Shown here: positions 45,610 through 56,100 of the stretch, in pieces
Position numbering within the stretch: the first letter of the stretch is position 1
Layout: each line of letters begins with the position of its first letter
NCBI GenBank assembly: GCA_040401995.1
Contig: JBBANM010000011.1
Location: forward strand, 31,454 to 95,453
DNA from: Haliscomenobacter sp040401995
Lineage (GTDB): Bacteria; Bacteroidota; Bacteroidia; Chitinophagales; Saprospiraceae
Direction of reading: 5' to 3'
Length of the DNA stretch: 64,000 nucleotides
The notes under the pieces: model-generated
Databases searched by the model: none
The model's input: only the letters and a program-made list of their open reading frames with translations
What the model was told of the DNA's origin: nothing
Made by a program: the position numbers and the translations under genes

Positions 45610-46260
45610 TCAGGTATTTGCAGCAGGAGAATGCAAATACTTATCCAAAATCACCTCCAAATCCGCGCCTAAATCTTGATCCCAAATCGGCTGGTGAAAA
45701 TGAAGCAATTTACTCAAATAGTTGATCACTGTCTTCTTCTCTTCACTGCTCAAATTTCCAGAAACTATGCGGTTGACGTTGTTAAATTTGGCCATCGCAT
45801 CATGAAAAACAGCCATTCCAGCCGGAGTTATGCGCACCCGGCGCGAGCGACCATCCACAGGGTCTTCAAAATCTTCTATTAATCCGTTGCGGAGCAAACG
45901 CCGAATCACTTCCATTCCTGGCGAGAACTCCAACACGCCCATGCTGATTAAATCCGATTTGCGTTGGTCTTTTTCTATCAATCCGGCCAAAAAAGTAAAA
46001 TCAAAGATCCCTTTTAACGGGGTATCTTTTAGCGCCGTTTTGATGTAGTGCTTGGCATGTTGATTAAGTACGCCTACCGATAAAGCCAAACGGGCATCGT
46101 CGTTTTCCGGGTATTCATCCCATTTGGTGGGAAAAAGAGCGGTCGAATTTTTTTGCTGATTGTTCAGCCAAATGGCAAAGTTATCCAGGTCTTCTAAACC
46201 CGTCTCTTCCTCAAATCTTTCCAGTTGCTCCAATAGCACTTTGACAGTTTGGAATTTCAT
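45610..46260 (-). CDS. MarR-like winged-helix regulator
   Basis: A 216-aa protein from ATG 46260. After an N-terminal helical region it has a winged helix at about 105-190: FTFLAGLIEKDQRKSDLISM, a recognition helix (PGMEVIRRLLRNGLIEDFED) and a wing with DGRSRRVRITPAGMAVF, the typical MarR wing. The N-terminal 80 residues are longer than in canonical MarR proteins. It sits 57 bp upstream of ppa on the same strand. Ligand and target are unknown; autoregulation together with ppa is possible. Confidence 0.8.
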   Translation of the reverse strand: MKFQTVKVLLEQLERFEEETGLEDLDNFAIWLNNQQKNSTALFPTKWDEYPENDDARLALSVGVLNQHAKHYIKTALKDTPLKGIFDFTFLAGLIEKDQRKSDLISMGVLEFSPGMEVIRRLLRNGLIEDFEDPVDGRSRRVRITPAGMAVFHDAMAKFNNVNRIVSGNLSSEEKKTVINYLSKLLHFHQPIWDQDLGADLEVILDKYLHSPAANT

Positions 46261-46365
46261 AACAGCTAGGTATATCCTTTTTTGAATAAACGGTTTAACC
46301 ACACATAAGTTTCGTGTTTTAGTTTGTAAAAATAGAAAGTGCTGTTTAAAAATAACAAAATTGAT

Positions 46366-46845
46366 CTATTTCTCCGCAGGATTCTTTTTCCCCGAATTTA
46401 ATTTTTCAAGAGTTGAAGTCAAGCGATTAAGGCGGGTTTCTTCCCGTTTAGCATCGCGAATCCACACCGCATATTCTTTGCGGTTGGAGAAAGAAAGGGT
46501 ATCGAAAAATAGCTTGGCTGTTGGGTTTGCTTCTAATAAAAGTGCCAACGCTTCGGGTGGTTCCACTGTGCGTTCCTCAGTATCAAGCGCAAGGGTAACA
46601 TCTACAGTCTCGCCTGCTTGTTTACCCAATTGTTCGCGCAACTCTTTTTTGAGACCCAAAAAATGACAACCACCGCCCATATTGGTCAATAAACCGCGGT
46701 GAGGGATGCCGTTGTAAGTCAGTTTTACTTTGACATTTCCGTTGGTTCCAAAGAGGTTTTTTACATCGTAAGGAAAATCGATGTGTACGCCACCGGTATT
46801 TTCATCGGCATTAAGTACGGCGGTGAAGTGGATGATGTCTGACAT
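46366..46845 (-). CDS. DUF1905/YdeI (OmdA)-type protein
   Basis: A 159-aa soluble protein. Residues about 5-95 match DUF1905 (FTAVLNADENTGGVHIDFPY and GLLTNMGGGCHFLGLKKELR), and residues about 100-155 match the YdeI/OmpD-associated helical motif (LFFDTLSFSNRKEYAVWIRD and KREETRLNRL). The N-terminal beta-barrel and C-terminal helices are the usual order. Family members have been called bacteriocin-protection proteins, but the biochemical role is unclear. The gene stands alone between the MarR-like gene and the frameshifted membrane gene. Confidence 0.88.
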   Translation of the reverse strand: MSDIIHFTAVLNADENTGGVHIDFPYDVKNLFGTNGNVKVKLTYNGIPHRGLLTNMGGGCHFLGLKKELREQLGKQAGETVDVTLALDTEERTVEPPEALALLLEANPTAKLFFDTLSFSNRKEYAVWIRDAKREETRLNRLTSTLEKLNSGKKNPAEK

Positions 46846-46946
46846 GATTTTGATTTTTAGTAGCCAGGACTAAATGCCATAGTTGAAGATGATATGCGGA
46901 CTACTTATCAAAGCTTTATGATACATAAGGAATCGGATCAATCGCC

Positions 46947-47491
46947 TTAAGCTATTCTTTTCATAATCCCCCTAACGCCCCAAGTAGATAAAGCAATCAA
47001 ACACGCCGCCATACCGCTAAACGCAAAAATCCATTTGAACAGCGTAGCTGCGCCGCCCACAGCAATTGTTGGGGGTAAGCGTTGAGCATAAGCACAATGC
47101 AAAAATTCTCGATATAATCAAACAACATACCCAATAGCGGTAGAAAAGCCAAGTAAGGCATCCACTTATTATTGGGCGCAATTCTGCGAATCAAATAGCT
47201 GATCAACAAAGCAAAAGCAAAACCATACACCAAAGGATAAACCACATCTGCTGTTAATTCAATGGTACGATACACCGCTCTCCCAGAGTCGCCATAAGAT
47301 TTAATGAGTTTATATCCCAGTTCTGGCGACCAAGTGGGCATACACAAATCAATGGGCTGAGGATGTTGACTGGTGGCTAGCGCCATCAGCAAGGACATGT
47401 AAGGCATTACAACGACCATGAAAATTATATCCAACAGGACGAAGATAATGACGTTGCGCCCAGTAGCCCATTTTTGCAATCTGTTCAGCAT
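46947..47491 (-). pseudogene. Four- or five-helix membrane protein broken by a frameshift
   Basis: The open frame from 47491 stops at 46997, but its last 20 residues (QLRCSNGFLRLAVWRRV) are unlike a membrane protein. Shifting frame at about 47046-47058 gives ATLFKWIFAFSGMAACLIAL followed by STWGVRGIMKRIA and a stop at 46947-46949, a perfect final membrane helix with a basic tail. One missing base (a G in the GGCGGCGCAGC stretch) explains it. The intact part has helices VIIFVLLDIIFMVVVMPYM, VVYPLVYGFAFALLISYLI and WMPYLAFLPLLGMLFDYI. Family not recognised. Recent mutation and sequencing error are both possible. Confidence 0.8.
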
Positions 47492-47634
47492 GTGTACTTG
47501 GTTTTGGTGTGTAATGATTTTGAAAGATACAAAAGATCAGCTAGAATAATAATTTGATGGTTCTGCAATCCCGCCCCTGGCTTTGAATTTTTACCTTTTA
47601 TCCTTAGTTTTAGCTTCTAAAACAAGATTGCTCC

Positions 47635-50445
47635 ATGGGGAAATATGCGGTAAAGGGTAGGTCAAAAAAACTCATTGCCATCCAATTGCTGATGCCAAAA
47701 CACTTTTTAGCGCTGTTTTTTTTGTTCCCCATCACAGTTTCGCTTACCGCTACCGACAATCCGCTAATCATCAATTTTCCTTCTACACAATACCAAGCTG
47801 CGGATCAAAACTGGTCGTTTGCCCAGGATCGTGATGGCATTATGTATTCTGGCAACAAAAATGGCTTGCTGGAATATGACGGCGCCAATTGGAAATTACA
47901 CCCCTTACCCAATGGTCAAACGGCTCGTTCTTTGGCAGTAAGTACTGATGGGCGCATTTATTGTGGTAGTTATGGCGAGTTTGGCTACTGGGACAGAGAT
48001 ATTTTGGGTCAGTTGTTTTATACCTCTTTGAGCGGCCAACTACCGCGTTCCGATATTAACAAAGAAGAATTTTGGCATATTGTCGTCAGTACAAAGGGGG
48101 TGTTTTTCCAATCTTTTGGGGTTATGTACCGCTATGATGGGAAAAAAATAACCCGCGTACCTACTTTTTTTCCATTGATGTTTCTGCGGGAAGTAGATGG
48201 AAGGCTATTGGTCCCTGCCATCCAAGGGCCGATTTACGAACTACTGGCCGACAATAAACTCCTCGCGTTGCCTGGGAGCGATCAGCTTTCCAAGCATACC
48301 ATTACCGCTATTTTTTCTGATTCCATTAGTTTATTGATTGGGACAGCAAAAGCGGGCGTTTTTCGCTATAATAACGGGTGGTTATCTCCTTGGGAACACC
48401 CAGTTAATGCGGCATTACAGCGGTATCAGCTCAATAAAGCGCTGCGTTTGCATGATGGTCGGTTGGTATTGGGAACCATCCTCAATGGCGTTTTTATTAC
48501 CCAACAATCAACCGTTCAGTACCACCTCAACAAAAATAACGGGCTGCAAAACAACACACTGCTGGCGCTATTTGAAGATCGGGACAACAACCTCTGGCTT
48601 GGACTAGATAAAGGGATCGATCTCATAGCCTTGCAAGATCCCTTGCTGTATTACACCGATCGGGAAGGGCAAATTGGGGCTGTTTATACCGCAGCGATCT
48701 ATCAAAATCGCCTGTATGTAGGAGCGAATCAAGGCGTTTTTTATCGGACATGGCCTTTGGTGAAAGATGCGCCCTATCAGTTGCTGCCTGGTTCTCAGGG
48801 ACAAGTTTGGCAATTGGCTATTTTTGACGGACAACTGCTTTGCGGGCACAATGAAGGCACCTTTGTCATTGAAAATAATCATTTCAAACGTATTTCATCC
48901 ATTACCGGCGGTTGGTGTTTCAAACGCCCTTTTGATCATCCCGATCGCCTGATTCAAGGCACTTACACTGGGTTGGCCATTTTTCAGCGCAATGCTAAAG
49001 GGAAATGGGTTTTTTCTCATAAGGTACAAGGCTTGAATGAACCGATTCAGAAGCTGGTGCAGGATGCGGACAACAGTTTTTGGGCGGTTAATCCATATGA
49101 AGGGATTTATCACCTTAAACTAGACGCGGGCTTGAAAAAAATTGCCGCCATCGACACCATCAATGCCAAAGATGGATTAGCCAACAATTTCAATCTAGAT
49201 GTATTTCTTCAGAAAGGCCAGATTTGGATTTGGTCGAGCGGCAAGCAATATGCCTACAATAAAACGTTGAAGCGCTGGAATCCTCTCAACCGACCGGAAA
49301 CCATCCACCCCAAATTTTTATCCATCGGTCTGGATCAAAGGTTTGAAATATTGCCCAAACAGTTGCGCTTAAAAAAAGGCCAAAAAACCTTGGCCATCAT
49401 GAACACTGATTTAGCAACGTATTGCGACCCCGTAATTGCTTTGGGGCAACAACATTATTTGCTTTGTTTGGAAAATGGCTACGCCCTATTCAACGAAAAA
49501 AACACTTTTGGAACGCCAATTTCGGCTCGTCTACGCATCAAAAACGTCGAGTCTTTGTATCCGCAACGACACGATCACATTTATCGGCAAGGGAAGTGGA
49601 TGCATTTCCCCGCAGGCACTCAAAACCTGCGATTCAGTTTTGCCCTTGATGCTTATTCCCGGAGCAAAATGTTCCGGTATCGGCTTTTGGGGGTGCAGGA
49701 TCAATGGTCGGAATGGAGTCGCATGGCAGAACATGAATTCAGCAACCTCTCTCCAGGATACCATACCTTAGAATTACAAAGCGACATAGATTCAAAAACT
49801 GCAACATATAATTTTTACATCACGCCGCGATGGTACCAAACTGCTTGGATGTATTTGTTGTACGCCCTTTTGGCAACTGGATTGATTGTTCTCGTTAATC
49901 GGCAACAACAAAAACGTTTGGCCATTCAGCGCCGCAAATTACTACTGGGAAAAGAACGCGAACTCCATCAACAAAGAATGCAAGCCCGCAACAACCAGCT
50001 CCAACAGGATGTGATGAATAAATCCAAAGAGTTGACCAGTACTACCTTTCACTTGATTCGCAAAAAGGAAACCTTGCTCCAAATCCGGGAAGAACTGGAA
50101 CGATTCAAAGCCGAAAATGCGGATCGGAATGTGGCGCTTCAATACCAAAAAATGCTGCGTTTTGTAGATGAACACTTAGGGAACGAACAAGACTGGCAAG
50201 TATTTGAAGACAATTTCAATCAAGTACACGATGAATTTTTTAAAAAACTAAAATCGCTTTTTCCTTCCATTACGCCGGGAGATTTGCGCTTAGCCGCCTA
50301 CCTGAGGATGAATTTGAGCTCTAAAGAAATCGCCCCGCTTTTGCACCTTTCTATCCGCGGCATCGAAAACAAAAGGTACCGCCTGCGCCGAAAATTGGAG
50401 TTGGAAGGCGACGATAACCTGGTTGAGTTTTTAATGAGCCTCTAA
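47635..50445 (+). CDS. Membrane-spanning propeller sensor with LuxR-type DNA-binding domain
   Basis: A 936-aa one-component regulator (an ATG at 47692 is an alternative start that begins closer to the signal). Residues about 50-640 are periplasmic propeller repeats like those of hybrid two-component sensors (QDRDGIMYSGNKNGLLEYDG, LFEDRDNNLWLGLDKGIDLI). A Y_Y_Y-type Ig domain follows at about 650-730 (FRYRLLGVQDQWSEWSRM), then a membrane helix (734-757), a coiled coil, and a C-terminal helix-turn-helix at about 880-922 (DLRLAAYLRMNLSSKEIAPL and SIRGIENKRYRLRRKL). There is no kinase. It lies directly upstream of the glucanase locus and probably controls it in response to an oligosaccharide. Confidence 0.9.
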   Translation: MGKYAVKGRSKKLIAIQLLMPKHFLALFFLFPITVSLTATDNPLIINFPSTQYQAADQNWSFAQDRDGIMYSGNKNGLLEYDGANWKLHPLPNGQTARSLAVSTDGRIYCGSYGEFGYWDRDILGQLFYTSLSGQLPRSDINKEEFWHIVVSTKGVFFQSFGVMYRYDGKKITRVPTFFPLMFLREVDGRLLVPAIQGPIYELLADNKLLALPGSDQLSKHTITAIFSDSISLLIGTAKAGVFRYNNGWLSPWEHPVNAALQRYQLNKALRLHDGRLVLGTILNGVFITQQSTVQYHLNKNNGLQNNTLLALFEDRDNNLWLGLDKGIDLIALQDPLLYYTDREGQIGAVYTAAIYQNRLYVGANQGVFYRTWPLVKDAPYQLLPGSQGQVWQLAIFDGQLLCGHNEGTFVIENNHFKRISSITGGWCFKRPFDHPDRLIQGTYTGLAIFQRNAKGKWVFSHKVQGLNEPIQKLVQDADNSFWAVNPYEGIYHLKLDAGLKKIAAIDTINAKDGLANNFNLDVFLQKGQIWIWSSGKQYAYNKTLKRWNPLNRPETIHPKFLSIGLDQRFEILPKQLRLKKGQKTLAIMNTDLATYCDPVIALGQQHYLLCLENGYALFNEKNTFGTPISARLRIKNVESLYPQRHDHIYRQGKWMHFPAGTQNLRFSFALDAYSRSKMFRYRLLGVQDQWSEWSRMAEHEFSNLSPGYHTLELQSDIDSKTATYNFYITPRWYQTAWMYLLYALLATGLIVLVNRQQQKRLAIQRRKLLLGKERELHQQRMQARNNQLQQDVMNKSKELTSTTFHLIRKKETLLQIREELERFKAENADRNVALQYQKMLRFVDEHLGNEQDWQVFEDNFNQVHDEFFKKLKSLFPSITPGDLRLAAYLRMNLSSKEIAPLLHLSIRGIENKRYRLRRKLELEGDDNLVEFLMSL

Positions 50446-50695
50446 TTTTAAGCATTAGAATTCTGGGGACATCAAGGCAATGAATGGTGCTTGTGCCTCG
50501 AAAATTGCTACAGTTGAGAGGTGGGATTTTTTTCATTTTTTCAGCTTCATTGATCTAACTTGTTGATAGTTAATGAAAAATAAAAATCTCTATTTTGGTG
50601 ATTTTTCACAATGGCGTAGTAGTGGTGAGGTGAAAAAACAGGTTTTGTAAATTAATTGAGGTAAGTTGCGTGTCAATGATTTTTAGATCGCAAGC

Positions 50696-53116
50696 ATGAA
50701 ACAACTTTACCTACGGATTACCGGACTGACGTTGGTATCCCTATTGGCCTTTTTGCCGTTACAATGCCAAGACGTTTATTTTTTTTCAGATAGCAATAAC
50801 CCTGGTTATTACGATACTGGTTTGGCTTTTAAGTCGGGTAATAGTTACATCGAACAAGCAGGCAGCAGTGGGGACAAAATTCCCACCGATGCAATCGCCT
50901 TCCAAGGGCGCAACAGTTTGCGCCTGCACTGGATTTCGCGCAGCGGCGGCGATTGGTCGGGATTGGTAATCGCGCCAGGTTTTCCTTTTCAAGATATCAG
51001 TAGTTCGGATACTTTGGCTTTTTGGGCTTTTGCTCCCAACGGACTTAACCAAGCAGATTGGCCCAATATCTTTATGGAAGGCGCGCCCGGCGCCACCAAA
51101 TCCAATAAATACAGTTTAGCTAAATATGCCTCCAGTCTGACGCCAGGAGTTTGGACGGCGATCAAAATACCACTGAAGGTGTTTTTTTCTGATCCCAATC
51201 AAACCGGCATCGTTTTCAAACAAATCAAAGCCATCATATTTGGTCAGGCAGCAAATGATGGACAAGAACATACTTTACTCATCGATGAAGTGCGTACTTA
51301 TCGCGCTACGGCAACCAGTACTTTGGTTTCGCCAGAACAGCTCCGAGCAAAAGGCTACGATAGCCACATTGAACTGCGTTGGAAAAATACAGGAATAAAT
51401 TTACCCACCGCTTACCGCATCTATCGCTCGATTGATGATGGTAAAACCTTTTCGGCCATCGGTCAAGCCAATAAGGCCGATAGCATTTATCTTGATTTTG
51501 TACGTCCGCTGGGGCTAAATGTAAAAGCGAGTTACCGCATCACCGCTATCGGAAGCGGCGGCCAAGAAAGCAGCACTAGCAATACCGCTACCTCTAGCAG
51601 CTTTCCGATGAGCGACGATCAGTTGCTCGATATGGTGCAAGCTTATACCTTCCGCTATTTTTGGGAGTTTGCTCATCCTCAATCCGGGCTTATTCGCGAA
51701 CGGAATACTTCAGGTGACATCGTAACCATCGGCGGTACTGGTTTTGGAGTGATGGCCATCTTGGTGGGCATTGAACGGGGCTTCATTACCCGCACCCAAG
51801 GGCGGGATCGTATACTGAAGATGCTCAGTTTTTTGGAAAAATCAGATCGCTACAAAGGCGCTTTCCCTCACTGGATGAACGGCGTATCGGGTAAAACCAT
51901 TCCTTTTAGCACCCGCGATGATGGCGGCGATTTGGTCGAAACCTCTTTTCTGATGGAAGGGCTCCTTACCGCACGCGAATACTTTAGAGACAATACAACA
52001 GAAGAACAACAACTACGCGCCAAAATAACTGGACTATGGGAAGCCATCGACTGGAACTGGTATCGCCAGTATTTTCAAAATTTCATCTATTGGCATTGGT
52101 CGCCCAACTATCAATATGCGATGAATTTTCCAGTGCGTGGTTGGAATGAAGCGATGATTTTGTACCTATTGGCTGTTGCCTCGCCAACCAATGGCGTACC
52201 CGGAAACCTTTTTGACAAAGGTTGGGCGGGCAATACCAATTATGTCAATGGAAATAGTTTTTACAGCGTTTTATTACCATTGGGGCCTAACTTAGGTGGG
52301 CCCCTCTTTTTTGCTCATTACTCGTTTATGGGGCTTGATCCGCACAACTTGAAAGACAAGTATGCGAATTATTTCACCCAAAACCGCAACCATACTCTTA
52401 TCAATCGAGCGTACTGTATCGCCAACCCGAAGAAATTCAAAGGCTACAATGAAAACTGTTGGGGACTTACCGCCAGCGATGATCCCGTTCAAGGCTACTT
52501 AGCACATGAACCCAATAGCGGATCACAAGACAACGGCACCATTGCCCCTACGGCAGCGATGGGTTCTTTTCCTTACACGCCTACCGAGTCTTTAGGCGCG
52601 CTCAAACATTTTTACCGCGAATACGGAGCGCAGCTATGGGGCCCCATGGGATTTTACGATGCCTTCAACCCGCAGTTGGGGTGGTTTGCCAATAGCTACC
52701 TGGCCATCGATCAAGGGCCGATCATCAACATGATTGAAAATCAGCGCACTGGCTTGTTGTGGAAAAAATTCATGAGCAACCCCGAGATTCAGCCCGCACT
52801 CAAAAAAATCGGATTTACCTCCGATATTAGTGCAGTAACCGCTACCAAGGCGGAAGACTTACAAATACACGTTCATCCAAATCCAGTTAGGAATACCATT
52901 AATTTAAGCTTTGTTCAGCCTAAAACAGAACTCGTTCGGGTTGATTTGGCCGATTCGGCGGGTAGGGTAGTGCAACACCTATTGGAACCCACCCGAATGA
53001 ACACTGGTCAGCAAGTGCATCAATTTGCGGTACCTGTATTGCCAATGGGCGCCTATTTCTTGTATATCAGTTCGCCAACGTATAAAACTGCCTATCCGTT
53101 GGTCATTTCACAATAG
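50696..53116 (+). CDS. GH144-type endo-beta-1,2-glucanase, secreted, T9SS tail
   Basis: An 806-aa exported enzyme. Order: signal (about 1-24), a carbohydrate-binding jelly-roll-like domain (about 30-205), an Fn3-like domain (about 212-300, ELRWKNTGINLPTAYRIYRS), the catalytic (alpha/alpha) barrel (about 310-710), and a T9SS sorting tail from about 725 (HVHPNPVRNTINLSF). Catalytic-domain motifs include AYTFRYFWEFAHPQSGLIRE, STRDDGGDLVETSFLMEGLL, NFPVRGWNEAMILYLLAVAS, NCWGLTASDDPVQGY and TPTESLGALKHFYREYG, typical of the glucoamylase-like/GH144 family. Known GH144 enzymes cut beta-1,2-glucan. Preceded by a 250-bp gap after its putative regulator. Substrate is inferred from family. Confidence 0.88.
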   Translation: MKQLYLRITGLTLVSLLAFLPLQCQDVYFFSDSNNPGYYDTGLAFKSGNSYIEQAGSSGDKIPTDAIAFQGRNSLRLHWISRSGGDWSGLVIAPGFPFQDISSSDTLAFWAFAPNGLNQADWPNIFMEGAPGATKSNKYSLAKYASSLTPGVWTAIKIPLKVFFSDPNQTGIVFKQIKAIIFGQAANDGQEHTLLIDEVRTYRATATSTLVSPEQLRAKGYDSHIELRWKNTGINLPTAYRIYRSIDDGKTFSAIGQANKADSIYLDFVRPLGLNVKASYRITAIGSGGQESSTSNTATSSSFPMSDDQLLDMVQAYTFRYFWEFAHPQSGLIRERNTSGDIVTIGGTGFGVMAILVGIERGFITRTQGRDRILKMLSFLEKSDRYKGAFPHWMNGVSGKTIPFSTRDDGGDLVETSFLMEGLLTAREYFRDNTTEEQQLRAKITGLWEAIDWNWYRQYFQNFIYWHWSPNYQYAMNFPVRGWNEAMILYLLAVASPTNGVPGNLFDKGWAGNTNYVNGNSFYSVLLPLGPNLGGPLFFAHYSFMGLDPHNLKDKYANYFTQNRNHTLINRAYCIANPKKFKGYNENCWGLTASDDPVQGYLAHEPNSGSQDNGTIAPTAAMGSFPYTPTESLGALKHFYREYGAQLWGPMGFYDAFNPQLGWFANSYLAIDQGPIINMIENQRTGLLWKKFMSNPEIQPALKKIGFTSDISAVTATKAEDLQIHVHPNPVRNTINLSFVQPKTELVRVDLADSAGRVVQHLLEPTRMNTGQQVHQFAVPVLPMGAYFLYISSPTYKTAYPLVISQ

Positions 53117-53147
53117 TTTTTTGTATGAAACCAAAAATTTACAAAAC

Positions 53148-56100
53148 ATGAAAAAACATCTGCTCTTTTTCTCTCTGTTCTTACTACCATTACTGGGTAT
53201 GGCTCAGGCTGTTGTCCTCGAAGATTTCGAGGGAGGTGCCAAACTTCCCTGGAATGCAGTTGAAGGAACTTACGCAGTAGTCAACAATGTCGCTGGCGGC
53301 GATATTTTGGGCATTAACAGCAGTGCCAAAGCAGGTTCTTACACCAAAAAAGCAGGCTCTGGGTACAGCCTTTTTTTAGCTGAATTGCCAACCGCTTTGA
53401 ATCTAAGCACCAACAACCTGTTCAAAATTCAGGTAAAAGCTTCGGCAGCTACTAATTTCCTTTTGAAACTAGAAGGCGCTAACGGCGCTATCGAAGGCAT
53501 TAAAAACATTGCAGTTTCTGGGCAGTGGGTGGAGTACACCTTCAACTTCAGTAAAGCGGCAGCTACTCCAGGGTTAAAGAAAATCATTCTGTTTTTTGAC
53601 CCAGGTGTTGATGCAAGCGCTGATACTTACCTGTTTGACAACCTTACTGTACAACCAGCAGGAGCTTGTGCCGGCGTTGAACCAAGTCCACGGATTTTGG
53701 ACGACTTTGAATGTCAGCGCAATATTTCTTATGGTTTGCCAGGTTTGGACGATGTTATTTTGGCTGATAACCCCGATAAGTCGGGCATCAATACTAGCGC
53801 CAAAGTTTGTCGCTACAAAGATGTAGGTAGTGAATACAATGCCTTGGTTTTGGATTGGGGTGGTTCTATTCCTTTGAAAGACCGCAACATTGTAAAAATC
53901 AAAATATGGGCGCCGGTTGCCGGTACGCTTTTGGTGAAAATGGAAGGTGGCACCTCTCCTTCCAAAGAAATACCGATTGAAATTACCCAGGTCAATAAAT
54001 GGGTAGAGTACACCATCAATTTCAGTTCCATTGCCAGTTCAGATCAAACCAAACTGGTTTTTTTCCTCAATGCTGGAAAACTGCCTGGCGCGAACGATAT
54101 CTACTATTTGGATGATATTGCTTTAGATCCTGCACCGACTTCTTTGGTCTACGAAGATTTTGAAGGCGGCGCTAAATTGCCTTGGAATGCAGTAGAAGGT
54201 ACGTTTAAAGTAGTTCCCAATGTAGCGGGCGGCGATACTTTGCGCATCAACTCAAGCAAACAGGCAGGAGCTTATACTAAAAAAGCAGGTTCTGGTTATA
54301 GCCTTTTCTTGGCTGAATTGGCTACTCCGCTGGATTTGTCGATCTATAACGTATTCAAAATACAAGTAAAAGCAGCAGTGCCTACCAACTTTTTGTTGAA
54401 GTTGGAAGGTCCGAACGGCGCTGTTGAAGAACTCAAAAACATTGCTGTAACTGGTCAATGGATTGAGTATACTTTTAATTTCAGCAAAGCTGCGGCACTG
54501 AAGGGTTTAACCAAAATTATTTTGTTCTTTGACCCAGGTGTCGATGTTTCTGCGGATACTTACCTCTTTGACAACCTATATGCGGTTCCAGCCGGTGCAT
54601 GCGCAGCAGTGGACAAGGATCCCAATGTTTTGGACGACTTTGAATGCCAACGCAACATTACTTACGGTCAGCCAGGTTACAACGACATCGTTGTTGTTCC
54701 CAATCCAGATAAATTTGGCGCTAACTTAAGCGCTACCGTAGGCAAATACAAAGATCTTGGTCCTGAATTCCAAGCCATCGTATTGGATTGGGGCGGCAGC
54801 ATTCCGCTCAAAGACCGCAATCAGGTGAAACTCAAAGTTTGGGCGCCAGTTGCTGGCAATATGTTGGTAAAATTGGAAGGCGGAACTTCGGCGAATAAAG
54901 AAATTTCGATCCCAATTACCGTATTGAACAAATGGGTAGAATACACCGTCGATTTCAGCGATCAAGCCAATGCCAACCAAACCAAATTGGTGCTTTTCTT
55001 CAATGCCGGTAAGCTACCTGGCGCCAACGATGTCTATTATATTGACGACATCCGCTTGGTTCCTCAAGAAAAAAGCAGCGCGCTGGAAGATTTTGAAGGA
55101 GGCGCAAAATTGTTCTGGGAACCTCTTGGTGCTACCGCAGTTTTTGGAAAATACAATGGCGAATTGGCCAACCCCGATAAAGTGGGCAATACTTCCGCTA
55201 CCATCGGCTCCTATACCAAAGGCAGCTCGAAATTGGGCGGTTTGAAAGCATTGTTGCCACAAGGTTTCAGCCTGGCTACCCTTCCACAAATGAATTTGCA
55301 GGTGTGGGCTCCAGCAGGCGCAAAAAGCGTAACCTTGCGTTTGTTCTCTGCTACAGCTGGCTTGAAAGAAATTAATCGCCCCCTTACCGTAACTGGAAAA
55401 TGGGCTGACCTCAATTTCAACTTCAGCAACTTTAAAACAGTAACTGATTTCGAACGCGTTGAAATCGTATTTGATCCAGATCTCGCTACTACCGATACTT
55501 GGTATTTTGACAACCTTACGCAAACAGTTTCTACTGTTAACTTGTGTGAAGGCACCGTAGCTAAAGTAGGGTCAGTGGACGATTTCGAATGCCAACGCAA
55601 TTACACCAACCTGTTTGCTACCGGCGGCGATTTCCTCAAAGTAGTGGGTAATCCAGATCCAAGTGGTATCAATTCCTCGGCTAGCAGCAAAGTAGGGGAG
55701 TATACCCGTCCGGGGAAAGAATCTTTTCCAGCCATTGTGTACGATTTTGGTAAAGTAATCGATTTGTCAGTGTTGAACCAATTCCAAATCAAAATCTGGT
55801 CGCCAAAAGCCGTTCCGCTTTTGTTCAAATTGGAAGGCGGTACCCAAGTAGAAATCACTTCTACCGTAAAGGCAGGAGATGTTAAAAAATGGGTTCAGTA
55901 CTCCGTTGATTTTAGCAGCGCTATTGGCAAAGGCAACACCAAATTGGTGGTGTTCTTCAATGCTGGTCAAACTTCAACTACTGATGATGTGTATTACATG
56001 GACGATCTCGAATTCCGCAGAGCGCCTTACACCTCTTGTATCTCTAACTTTGAAACTACCTTGGATAACTTGGGCGGCTGGCAGTATTTTGCCAACGGTA

